DNA of 64,000 nucleotides from Clostridium thermopalmarium DSM 5974. Lineage in GTDB: Bacteria > Bacillota > Clostridia > Clostridiales > Clostridiaceae. The stretch spans positions 186,001-250,000 of the forward strand of contig NZ_PVXN01000053.1 in assembly GCF_002995795.1 (NCBI RefSeq), read 5' to 3'. The position numbers and the translations under genes are program-made. The notes under the pieces were generated by a model. That model was not told the DNA's origin, ran no database searches, and saw only the letters and a program-made list of their open reading frames with translations. Below, one piece after another: positions 56,569-64,000 of the stretch (the stretch's first letter is position 1; each line of letters begins with the position of its first letter).

Positions 56569-58710
56569 GCTTGAATAAAACACATTCAATGATATGCCAT
56601 CTACATCTATTTTATTAGAGTAAATAGTTTTAAAAGGTGTGGTACCAGCAGTATATTTGTCTACGACTTGGTGCCAAGTGTTTTTAGGAATATTAATTGA
56701 TGTTGAAATTCTGTTTGCATTGTATATAACTAGTATATTTTCCCAAATATCATTGTTAGCGTGATTTTTAAGTAAGAAAGCCACAGTATTTTTATGGGTA
56801 TTTTCTATAAATTCTAGATTATTTTTTATATCTTCAACTGAGTGCATTCTAAAAGCAGGATGTTCTTTTCTTAGTTTTATTAATCCTTTATAGTAATTAA
56901 ACACATCTAAGAATTCAAACTTTCTATCATAATCAAGATTATTTACTTCATCAGAAGCTTTAACGCTGTCTTCAATTCCTTGCTTTGTTCTACAAAATTC
57001 CACTCCAGAATGGAGAAAGGCAACACCTTGACTGGTTAGAATTATTCCGTTTGCCAGCTTAACCATATGCTTTTTTTCATCCTCGGTATACTCGGGATTA
57101 CTAAGCTGAAGCTTATCCCAAAGAGTATTATTATCGTGGCAAGATACATAGTTTATAGCTTGATTAGGAGAAACATATATAGGTTTAAAGTTGTGTGTAG
57201 AAATAGTGCATGCAGTAACACAACCCTTTATAATGTCCTCTAAGTTTTCTTTGCCGTTTATAAAGCCTCTGTCTTTTTTTAGAAACACATTTCCCTTTAT
57301 GGTATCTCTTATAGTATCATTGAAGAATCCAATTTCAGGAATCTTTCTTGCATTAGCTTGTGTGGCTTTTATATTTTCAGGTAGGGTAGTGTTTAATTCC
57401 CACCCTTCACCATATATCATTATGGATTTATTTAATTTACTTAAAGCTTCTTTAACAGCTTTCATAGTATCAATATCGTGTAATCCCATTAAATCAAATC
57501 TAAAGCCGTCTATATGGTATTCTTTTGCCCAATATAGAGCGGAATCAACAATGAATTTTCTCATCATGCTGTGTTCAGAAGCAGTATCATTTCCACAGCT
57601 GCTTCCATTAGAAAAACTTTCATCTTCATTAAATCTGAAATAGTATCCGGGAAATATTTTTTCAAAGTTATTGTCCGTATTATTATACATATGATTATAA
57701 ACTACATCCATGTTCACGCTGAGATTATTATTATGAAGATGTTGTATCATTTTTTTTAACTCTATAATTCTGCATTTAGGGTCATAAGGGTTAGTGGAAT
57801 AACTTCCTTCTGGTACATTATAGTTTTGGGGATCATATCCCCAATTATATTTTTTAGGATTCTTCTCATCTGTGCTAATGTAGCTAAAATCAAAAAAGGG
57901 CATAATCTGAACGTGGGTTACACCTAATTCCTTTATGTGAGATAATCCAGTAGAGATACCTTTATTTGAAAAAGTATTATCTTCAGTTAAACCTAAAAAT
58001 TTACCCTTGTAAGTTATTCCGCTATTTTTATTCATGGATATATCCCTAATGCTTATTTCGTATATTATGGCATCAGTATAATGCTTTAGTGATGGTGAAA
58101 AGTCTTTATCCCAATTTAAAGGATTCGTTTCTTTTAAATCTATGATAGCTCCTCTGAGACCATTTATTCCTACGGCTTTAGCATATGGATCCACAACTTC
58201 ATTTATAGAATCATATACATGCACTTTATAAGTGTAGAAGTAATTTTTTAGATCACCTTTTATAGTTATGCTCCAAAGCCCATTAGATTCATTAAGACTT
58301 TTCTCTATTGGTTTTTCAGGGATATTTATATCTCCATTTTCATATAAAAGAAGAGAAATTGATTTGGCTGCAGGAGACCATATATTAAATGTAGAAAAAT
58401 TTTTATTATAGGAAACGCCTAAATCTCCATCGTAGTAAAACCTATCATTAAATTCGGAGCTTGAAAATAGCCTATTATAACTTGCTTTAATCTTATTGTC
58501 CTCATAATATACATAGCAATAGAATTTTATATTGATATCTTTATTCAAAAATATTAAAAAGGAATTTTCGCTTTTTGCAGTATAATTATCTATGATTAGA
58601 GAATTATCACCATTTTTTACAAATAGCTTTTTTATATCAATGTCTCTAGGATCAGGAAAGCTTATTAGAATTTTTCTAAATCCTAAAACATGAGCTTTTA
58701 TTTTATACAT
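56566..58710 (-). CDS. pulA: Type I pullulanase
   Basis: This 714-residue glycoside hydrolase family 13 debranching enzyme cleaves alpha-1,6 bonds in glycogen or pullulan. An N-terminal carbohydrate-binding/E-set part (1-190) precedes the barrel. Signature YNWGYDPQNYNVPEGSYST marks type I pullulanase. Catalytic residues are in DGFRFDLMG (Asp), MIYGEGWEL (Glu) and VSCHDNNTLWD (Asp). No signal peptide is seen, so it is likely cytosolic and acts on glycogen. Confidence 0.95.
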   Translation of the reverse strand: MYKIKAHVLGFRKILISFPDPRDIDIKKLFVKNGDNSLIIDNYTAKSENSFLIFLNKDINIKFYCYVYYEDNKIKASYNRLFSSSEFNDRFYYDGDLGVSYNKNFSTFNIWSPAAKSISLLLYENGDINIPEKPIEKSLNESNGLWSITIKGDLKNYFYTYKVHVYDSINEVVDPYAKAVGINGLRGAIIDLKETNPLNWDKDFSPSLKHYTDAIIYEISIRDISMNKNSGITYKGKFLGLTEDNTFSNKGISTGLSHIKELGVTHVQIMPFFDFSYISTDEKNPKKYNWGYDPQNYNVPEGSYSTNPYDPKCRIIELKKMIQHLHNNNLSVNMDVVYNHMYNNTDNNFEKIFPGYYFRFNEDESFSNGSSCGNDTASEHSMMRKFIVDSALYWAKEYHIDGFRFDLMGLHDIDTMKAVKEALSKLNKSIMIYGEGWELNTTLPENIKATQANARKIPEIGFFNDTIRDTIKGNVFLKKDRGFINGKENLEDIIKGCVTACTISTHNFKPIYVSPNQAINYVSCHDNNTLWDKLQLSNPEYTEDEKKHMVKLANGIILTSQGVAFLHSGVEFCRTKQGIEDSVKASDEVNNLDYDRKFEFLDVFNYYKGLIKLRKEHPAFRMHSVEDIKNNLEFIENTHKNTVAFLLKNHANNDIWENILVIYNANRISTSINIPKNTWHQVVDKYTAGTTPFKTIYSNKIDVDGISLNVFYSS

Positions 58711-58967
58711 AAATTACCTCCTGATACATAAATAGGTTGTAACATTCTAATTATAAATCTTAAAGAATATCAAGTCAAAAGATTAATAAAAATCAATAAA
58801 TATTATTATATTAAGAAAGCTATTAAAATATTCTTTTACAAAATATGGAACTATAGTATAATATTTATATTAGGAAAATTTAATCTATTTGTGCCTTAAT
58901 ACTTAAATTTAGAAATAAATTATTGGGCCATTTGTTTCGATTATGTTATTGAGGGGGGTTGTATGGT

Positions 58968-61004
58968 ATGAATGAAATCATTATAGGATGCAACGTGGAA
59001 TCTGTGCAAGAAGATAGTGTAGAGATGATTATAGATATTTTAAGTGAGCCTGAAGAAAATTTATTATATAAGTTCATTGCGGGATTTGATGGAACCTGGG
59101 AAACCCTAAAAGATTTCGGAAAAGAAAAAAAGGTTATATGGAAACCTAAAAATCAAGGAAATTATATTCTGATGGTACAAGCTAAGAAGGAAGATAGTAC
59201 TAAAGCATTTGATTACGTATCAAGGAAAATTATATCTGTAGGAGATTTTAGTGAAAAGCTTATATCAAATATATATATAGATAAAGAGCGTATATCTGTA
59301 GGAGAAAAGGTTACTGTAAAGGTAGAAGCAAAAAATGAATTTGTAATGTTTAGATATTTGATAAAAGAGAATGAAAGATGGGTGCTTGCAAAAGATTATT
59401 GCACTGAAAGTAGTTTTTCATGGAGAGCCAATTCCCCAGGAAAGTATGAAATTTTGATACAGTGCAAATCTTTGGATTCAGATAAGAAGTTTGAAGATGC
59501 AATGAAGGTGGAATTTGAAGTAGTAGGTCTTTCAAAGTTGGAAATTACCAATTTCAAATGCCTTAGTCCCTCTTTATTAGTAGATGAAGAACTTTTATTT
59601 GAAGTTGAATCAAAGTGTGATGACAGCAGAACTATACTATACAAGTTTATAAAGATAAGTGAAGATGGACAAGCAAAGTGTATACAGGATTACTCTACTA
59701 AAAAGATAGTATCTTATACAGAAAAATGCAGTGGAAGTTATAGGTTATTATGTGAAGCTAAAGATATGTATTCTAACAATGAATATGATGATAGAGCTAT
59801 AATCCATTATAAGGTTAAGCCTTATGAACCTGTAGTTATTGAAAGTTTTACTAGTGATTTAAGCTCTCCTCAAATAGTGACTCAAAAAATTACTCTAAAG
59901 GCAGTAGCAAGGGGAGGAAAGGATCTTAGATATAGATTTATAATAGAAGGAAGCAAAAATTATGACAGTGGCTATATAAGAAGCGATACATATGTATGGG
60001 ATCCAAAACAGGAGGGGCATTATAAGATAAGCTTATGGGTAAAGGACATTTCTTCTAAAGAAAAATATGAGGCTTGTGATGAGTTTGAATTTGATATAGA
60101 TGAAGTACCTCGGGAACCAATAAAAATAAAAGATGTAATCGTAAATAAGAGAGAAAATGTGCTGATAGGTGAAACTATAAATGTTAAAACAATAGCAGAT
60201 GGAGGTATAAAGCCGCTGTATAAGTTTATAATTAAAAAAGATAAGAAAGAAATTGAATCTATTGGTTATAGGGAATGCAGCTGTATTAATTTTACTCCAG
60301 AAGAAGAGGGAAGATTTGAAATTGAAATAAGGGTAAAAGATAAATATTCAGATAAAGAGTTTGATGCACACCATATAGTTTCTATACATTGTTATGAATA
60401 CATACCTGCAAAGATAGATTATGTATTAATGGAACCTAGAGAGTATTACTTAGTTGGAGATCAAATTGTATTAAACACTATAACTAGAGATACATCAAAT
60501 ACCCTATTAAAATATGTACTTAGCATAAATGATCATAAGGTAGAGGAAACAGAATATGTGAAAAAGAAAAAATATATACTTACTCCAAAATGTAGTGGAA
60601 GATATATAGTTAAAGTATATGCTAAAAATGAAAAGAGTAAGAAAGAATTTGATAGTACAAAACAAATAAGTTTAATAGTTAATGAAGCTCCTCCAATAAC
60701 AAATACCATTCTAAAGTGTGACAGAATAGAATTCTATCACAATGAACCAATTACAGTTACAGCAGAAAGCTGTGGAGGAAAAGATATAATTTATGAGTTT
60801 TATTTAATGGAAAAAGAAGAATGGAATTTAGTACAAAGATACAGTAAAAAAGATTATTATACATTCATTCCATTTTCAAAAGGGATATATAAAGTACTGG
60901 TTTTAGCTAAGAATAGTCATAAAAATGTATCATATGAAGATTACTGCATGATAGAAATAAAAGTTAATGAAAAATTGCTCAGTGAAGTGGCCGCTGCACA
61001 ATAG
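58968..61004 (+). CDS. Triple-tyrosine (Y_Y_Y) repeat protein
   Basis: This 678-residue protein is made of about seven beta-sandwich repeats of roughly 95 residues. Each has a LLYKFI ... W ... KxVIWKPxxxGxY-type core (for example YKFIAGFDGTWETLKDFG, YRFIIEGSKNYDSGYIRS, YKFIIKKDKKEIESIGYR), followed by VxAKDxxSxxxYD. This fits the Y_Y_Y family usually found as sensor domains of kinases. No kinase, membrane or signal sequence is attached. ATG 58968 lies 9 bases after GAGGGGGG. Its partner and ligand are unknown. Confidence 0.78.
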   Translation: MNEIIIGCNVESVQEDSVEMIIDILSEPEENLLYKFIAGFDGTWETLKDFGKEKKVIWKPKNQGNYILMVQAKKEDSTKAFDYVSRKIISVGDFSEKLISNIYIDKERISVGEKVTVKVEAKNEFVMFRYLIKENERWVLAKDYCTESSFSWRANSPGKYEILIQCKSLDSDKKFEDAMKVEFEVVGLSKLEITNFKCLSPSLLVDEELLFEVESKCDDSRTILYKFIKISEDGQAKCIQDYSTKKIVSYTEKCSGSYRLLCEAKDMYSNNEYDDRAIIHYKVKPYEPVVIESFTSDLSSPQIVTQKITLKAVARGGKDLRYRFIIEGSKNYDSGYIRSDTYVWDPKQEGHYKISLWVKDISSKEKYEACDEFEFDIDEVPREPIKIKDVIVNKRENVLIGETINVKTIADGGIKPLYKFIIKKDKKEIESIGYRECSCINFTPEEEGRFEIEIRVKDKYSDKEFDAHHIVSIHCYEYIPAKIDYVLMEPREYYLVGDQIVLNTITRDTSNTLLKYVLSINDHKVEETEYVKKKKYILTPKCSGRYIVKVYAKNEKSKKEFDSTKQISLIVNEAPPITNTILKCDRIEFYHNEPITVTAESCGGKDIIYEFYLMEKEEWNLVQRYSKKDYYTFIPFSKGIYKVLVLAKNSHKNVSYEDYCMIEIKVNEKLLSEVAAAQ

Positions 61005-61007
61005 AAC

Positions 61008-61096
61008 TAAATTGTGACAATCTTTAATATTGAACCTTCCATATTAGATTTACATTTAGGAAAGCTTCACTACGCAAAGAAGCTCTAATATTTCTG
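61008..61096 (+). repeat. Dispersed repeat, copy 2
   Basis: 85 of 89 bases match the complement of 21746-21834. It begins 4 bases after the triple-tyrosine gene, again at a gene 3' end. Confidence 0.9.
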
Positions 61097-61117
61097 CAAT
61101 TGTTTGTATAAATCAAA

Positions 61118-61165
61118 AAAACCGAGTAAATTGATGAGGATGTATCAACTTACTCGGTTTTACTT
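61118..61165 (+). terminator. Terminator after the triple-tyrosine gene
   Basis: AAACCGAGTAAATTGAT and ATCAACTTACTCGGTTT form an 17-pair stem with a short loop. A-run left and TTTTAC right. The remaining 61166-61421 interval shows no gene. Confidence 0.8.
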
Positions 61166-61421
61166 ATGCATTTTCCATAATAATTTTAGATTTAGGTGTA
61201 TCTTTTAAATTGATATTTTCTAAAAATTTCTTTACCTTGCAGTGTCATACTAATACCTAGATCAGTAATTTTTTATCATGTATGTTCTTGTGTATTAATT
61301 TTATAAACTAAGATAGATTTGTTAAATAGAGCTTAACACTAACAGATACTTCTTTTTGTCTGAAATAACACATAAAATCTGATAGAATAGTTTAGGATAA
61401 TATAAATAAGGAGTGAATCAT

Positions 61422-62138
61422 ATGGAAAGACTAGATAAGATTTTGTCTAATTTAGGATATGGATCGAGAAAAGAAATAAAAGCTCTTGTTAAAAGCGGTA
61501 TAGTTGAAGTTAATGGAGAAGTTGTAAAGAGCAGTGATGTAAAGGTGAATCCAGAAAAGGATGAGATAAAAGTATCAGGTGAAGAGATTAATTATAGGAA
61601 ATATATTTATATCATGATGAATAAGCCAGCAGGAGTGGTTTCGGCTACCTTTGACAATTATGATGAAACTGTAATAGATTTACTTGAACCAGAACTTGCA
61701 GTTTTTAATCCTTTTCCTGTGGGAAGATTAGATAAAGACACAGAAGGACTGCTACTTATAACAAATGATGGGGAATTAAACCATAGGCTTACATCTCCAA
61801 AATGGCATGTAGATAAGGTTTACTATGCACAAATAGATAAACCAGTGGATGAAAATGATGTTAAAGCTTTTGAAAAAGGAATTGTACTAGATGATGGATA
61901 TAAATGTTTGCCTGCAAGATTAGAAATTATAGCTTCAGATGAGCATGGTTCAGAAGTGAATATTACCATACAGGAAGGAAAATTCCATCAAGTAAAAAGA
62001 ATGTTTGAAGCTAGAAATAAAAATGTATTATATTTAAAAAGAATAAAAATGGGAAATCTAGTATTAGATGAGAGATTAGAAGAAGGACAATATAGAGAAT
62101 TGTCGAAAGAAGAGTTACGCATGATAAAAGAGAGATAA
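61422..62138 (+). CDS. RsuA-family 16S rRNA pseudouridine synthase
   Basis: This is a 238-residue protein. The N-terminal S4 domain (residues 1-60, MERLDKILSNLGYGSRKEIKALVKSGIVEVNG) is followed by the synthase domain with catalytic Asp in FPVGRLDKDTEGLLLITNDGE and KVYYAQI. Its size and GRLDKDTEGLLL agree with RsuA rather than the RluB group. I prefer ATG 61422 behind GGAGTG to GTG 61413. Confidence 0.92.
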   Translation: MERLDKILSNLGYGSRKEIKALVKSGIVEVNGEVVKSSDVKVNPEKDEIKVSGEEINYRKYIYIMMNKPAGVVSATFDNYDETVIDLLEPELAVFNPFPVGRLDKDTEGLLLITNDGELNHRLTSPKWHVDKVYYAQIDKPVDENDVKAFEKGIVLDDGYKCLPARLEIIASDEHGSEVNITIQEGKFHQVKRMFEARNKNVLYLKRIKMGNLVLDERLEEGQYRELSKEELRMIKER

Positions 62139-62235
62139 TTTAGTAGAATGCAATACCTGGAACAATGAATTTAAAGGGATGTAAAAGATAATTACCTTTG
62201 TAATAGTTTATTTATAATTAATTCTGCAAAATGAC

Positions 62236-62264
62236 TTGCATTTTTTTTCTTTATTTAATATAAT
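62236..62264 (+). promoter_or_regulatory. Promoter of the predicted small RNA
   Basis: TTGCAT (62236-62241), 17-base spacer, TATAAT (62259-62264). Expected start near 62271; no coding gene follows for over 400 bases. Confidence 0.75.
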
Positions 62265-62270
62265 AGCTTT

Positions 62271-62390
62271 TGTAAGGGAAAAATAAAAAGAATGAATAGC
62301 CCCCTTTTTATTTAAGTCAGTCCAGCCCCAGGACTGAACTTGCCCTAAATAATAAAAAAACACTATCTCCGGAGATAGTGTTTTTTTATT
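62271..62390 (+). ncRNA. Predicted small RNA with two C-rich hairpin loops, about 115 nt
   Basis: A strong promoter upstream and a perfect terminator (arms 62354-62370 and 62371-62387, CACTATCTCC/GGAGATAGTG with A and T runs) delimit a short transcript without an ORF. Hairpin 1 pairs AAATAAAAAG (62281-62290) with CTTTTTATTT (62304-62313), exposing AATGAATAGCCCC. Hairpin 2 pairs TCAGTCC (62317-62323) with GGACTGA (62331-62337), exposing AGCCCCA. Both loops carry AGCCCC, complementary to G-rich Shine-Dalgarno sites such as those in this window. This resembles in plan the actinobacterial 6C RNA, but sequence kinship is not claimed. Confidence 0.65.
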
Positions 62391-62708
62391 ATATGTAGAT
62401 TATTTTTTTGAGTATAAAAGCATATAAAATAAGGTTATAATATAAAAATGAAATTTTTATTTCATATTTTGCGGATGAAGAAATATTTTATTCACTATTT
62501 TATTAATGAGGTTGTCCATTCAAATTGATTTCTAGATGTTTTAAAATCTTTCCTTATGAATCCACAACATCTAATTTTTACAATGTTGAATATGTAAATC
62601 TTAAGTATTAAAATAGAGAGATGTGTAAATAAATATGGAGAAAACTACTTTAAAATGTTAAAATCTAAGTATGCTCAAATAGGTTAATAAAAATAGGAGT
62701 GAAATTTC
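62391..62708. other. Intergenic region upstream of yerC
   Basis: These 318 AT-rich bases hold no gene. ATGAAATTTTTATTTCAT forms a small hairpin near 62448-62465. A ribosome binding site AGGAGTG precedes yerC. Nothing else is supported. Confidence 0.4.
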
Positions 62709-63008
62709 ATGTCAGAATATAAATCAAAATTAGAAAGCTTGGAAATGGATTATTTATGTGATGCTATTTTATCTTTAAAGACAAGAGAGGAATGTTATAG
62801 ATTTTTCGAAGACATATTTACCATTAACGAGTTAAAAGCAGTAGAGCAGAGGCTTCAGGTAGCAAAAATGTTAAAACAAAAGAAAACCTATGCAGAGATA
62901 GCAGGGAGTACAGGTGCAAGTACGGCTACAATAAGTAGAGTAAATAGATGTTTAAATTACGGAAGTGATGGATATAATTTAGTACTAGATAGAATTGGTT
63001 GGAAGTAA
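62709..63008 (+). CDS. yerC: YerC/YecD family TrpR-related protein
   Basis: This is a 99-residue protein. The TrpR-like fold is visible as FFEDIFTINELKAVEQRLQVAKMLKQKKTYAEIAGSTGASTATISRVNRCLNYG, with a helix-turn-helix at about 60-85. The family lies next to pcrA in many Firmicutes, as here (28 bases). Whether it binds an amino acid is unknown. Confidence 0.92.
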   Translation: MSEYKSKLESLEMDYLCDAILSLKTREECYRFFEDIFTINELKAVEQRLQVAKMLKQKKTYAEIAGSTGASTATISRVNRCLNYGSDGYNLVLDRIGWK

Positions 63009-63036
63009 TACATATAAAGTCATAAGGAGGGATTAT

Positions 63037-64000
63037 ATGGATTTGAAGTCGCTATTAAACAAAGAGCAATACGAAGCAGCTGTGACTATAGAAGGACCTG
63101 TGCTTGTTTTAGCAGGTGCTGGTTCAGGAAAGACAAGAGTTTTAACCTATAGAATAGCTCATATGATACAGGATTTAGGAATTCCTCAATATAATATATT
63201 AGCTATAACATTTACAAATAAAGCTGCAGAAGAAATGAAAGATAGAATCAGAGGACTTGTTAAGTGCGACATAGATAATATGTGGGTATCAACTTTTCAC
63301 TCTTCTTGTGTTAGAATATTAAGACGAGAAATAGATAAGCTTGGATATAGTAAAAACTTTGCTATATATGATTCTTCTGACCAAAAAACTTTAATAAAAC
63401 AGTGCATGAAAGAGCTTAATATAAACGATAAAGACATAAGTGAAAAAGAAATAATAAATAAAATAAGTGAGCAAAAGGATAATTTGATTTCTCCAGAAGA
63501 ATATAAGAAATTAAACGAAAGGGATTTTAGAAAAAATAAAATAGCGGATGTTTATCTTTTATATCAAAAAAAGCTTAAGAGCAATAATGCCTTGGATTTT
63601 GATGATTTAATCTATAAGACAGTAGAACTTTTTAAAAAGAATCCAGAAGTTTTAGAGTTTTATCAAAATAAATTTAAATACATAATGGTAGACGAGTATC
63701 AAGATACCAATAAGGCTCAATATGAGTTAGTTAAGATGTTAGCTTCAGCTCATAAAAATATATTTGTAGTTGGAGACGATGATCAATGTCTTCCAGGTGG
63801 CTCTCTAATACATACTGATAATGGAATAGTAAAGATTGAGGACGTGCTAGAAGGTCAGCAAATATATAGTGCTGCGGGCAATGGAGAGGTTACTAAAAGT
63901 ACAGTAGAGAAAGTGCTAAAAAAGGAATATAAAGGCACCATGATTAGGGTTAAAACTAAGGGTGGAAGAGAGATTTCAGCTACACCTAATCATATTACTT
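63037..64000 (+). CDS. pcrA: ATP-dependent DNA helicase PcrA/UvrD with intein (3' end missing)
   Basis: The first 321 codons are visible. Helicase motifs: Q-motif LNKEQYEAAVT, Walker A AGAGSGKTRVLTYRI (about 26-40), motif Ia ITFTNKAAEEM, TFHSS, motif II MVDEYQDTN and motif III VVGDDDQ. Normal PcrA continues SIYxFRGA; here residue 251 (base 63787) is Cys followed by LPGGSLIHTDNGIVKIEDV. It continues to REISATPNHIT, an intein splicing-domain start (blocks A and B). AAGGAGGG precedes ATG 63037. The gene runs off the window. Confidence 0.93.
   Translation, partial: MDLKSLLNKEQYEAAVTIEGPVLVLAGAGSGKTRVLTYRIAHMIQDLGIPQYNILAITFTNKAAEEMKDRIRGLVKCDIDNMWVSTFHSSCVRILRREIDKLGYSKNFAIYDSSDQKTLIKQCMKELNINDKDISEKEIINKISEQKDNLISPEEYKKLNERDFRKNKIADVYLLYQKKLKSNNALDFDDLIYKTVELFKKNPEVLEFYQNKFKYIMVDEYQDTNKAQYELVKMLASAHKNIFVVGDDDQCLPGGSLIHTDNGIVKIEDVLEGQQIYSAAGNGEVTKSTVEKVLKKEYKGTMIRVKTKGGREISATPNHIT
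63787..64000 (+). mobile_element. Intein inserted in PcrA (N-terminal splicing part)
   Basis: Cys251 is the expected first residue of a class 1 intein. CLPGGSLIHTDNGIVKIEDV fits block A, and the TPNH motif near residue 318 fits block B, with the Thr-x-x-His that assists the N-S shift. The insertion point is the invariant helicase motif GDDDQ|SIY. Whether it holds a homing endonuclease cannot be seen because the window ends. Confidence 0.9.

Overview
The window looks like a chromosome segment of a low-GC, spore-forming, butyrate-producing Clostridium (sensu stricto type). The base composition is very AT-rich, Shine-Dalgarno sites are strong and purine-rich, and the crt-bcd-etfB-etfA-hbd butyryl-CoA operon sits beside rex, an iron alcohol dehydrogenase, NfnAB and a group B [FeFe]-hydrogenase. 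I do not assign a species.

Positions 1 to 14729 are the right end of a contractile-tailed (PBSX/Myo-like) prophage. In order: an unrecognised partial gene, tape measure, LysM hub-associated protein, hub protein, DUF2577, DUF2634, baseplate J, knob-domain fibre, DUF2313, second fibre, a coiled-coil fibre-associated protein, XkdX, holin and amidase. Behind the lysis genes is a cargo zone. It holds a nucleotidyltransferase/coiled-coil gene pair, a divergent small-toxin/antisense-RNA locus (candidate type I toxin-antitoxin), a small membrane protein, an HTH protein, and a 49-residue coiled-coil gene under a LexA (SOS) box. The prophage ends in the 3' half of a tRNA-Trp gene, the att site.

Positions 14730 to 23757 are chromosomal: ferredoxin-nitroreductase, a split chromate transporter pair, zinc-ribbon proteins, a SLAP lipoprotein, an FAD oxidoreductase, a RusA-like nuclease with an added zinc ribbon, tsaD, a degenerate receiver protein and an ABC-F ATPase. 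Positions 24093 to 37043 are the redox and fermentation block. The rex gene is followed by crt (duplicated in tandem), bcd, etfBA and hbd, then an alcohol dehydrogenase, nfnAB, ogg and the hydrogenase. Rex-box-like operators precede crt1, the alcohol dehydrogenase and the hydrogenase, so NADH/NAD+ sensing by the local rex product probably controls all three.

Positions 37987 to 45649 carry CIRCE-groES-groEL, a sulfur/selenium trio (YedF-like, DUF3343, cysteine desulfurase-like) and guaB-guaA behind a guanine riboswitch. Positions 45872 to 64000 carry cdaR-gntP-glycerate kinase, a polysaccharide deacetylase lipoprotein, pgi, an SLH-domain YcdB protein, yaiI/yqxD, PAP2, pullulanase, a triple-tyrosine repeat protein, an rsuA-type pseudouridine synthase, a predicted small RNA with two C-rich hairpin loops, yerC, and the start of pcrA. 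The pcrA gene is interrupted at the GDDDQ motif by the beginning of an intein.

The observations I rate highest are the divergent type I toxin-antitoxin candidate (13416-13713), the twin C-loop small RNA (62236-62390), the NTase/coiled-coil cargo pair (11980-13376), the PcrA intein, and the crt tandem duplication with an apparent gene-conversion tract.
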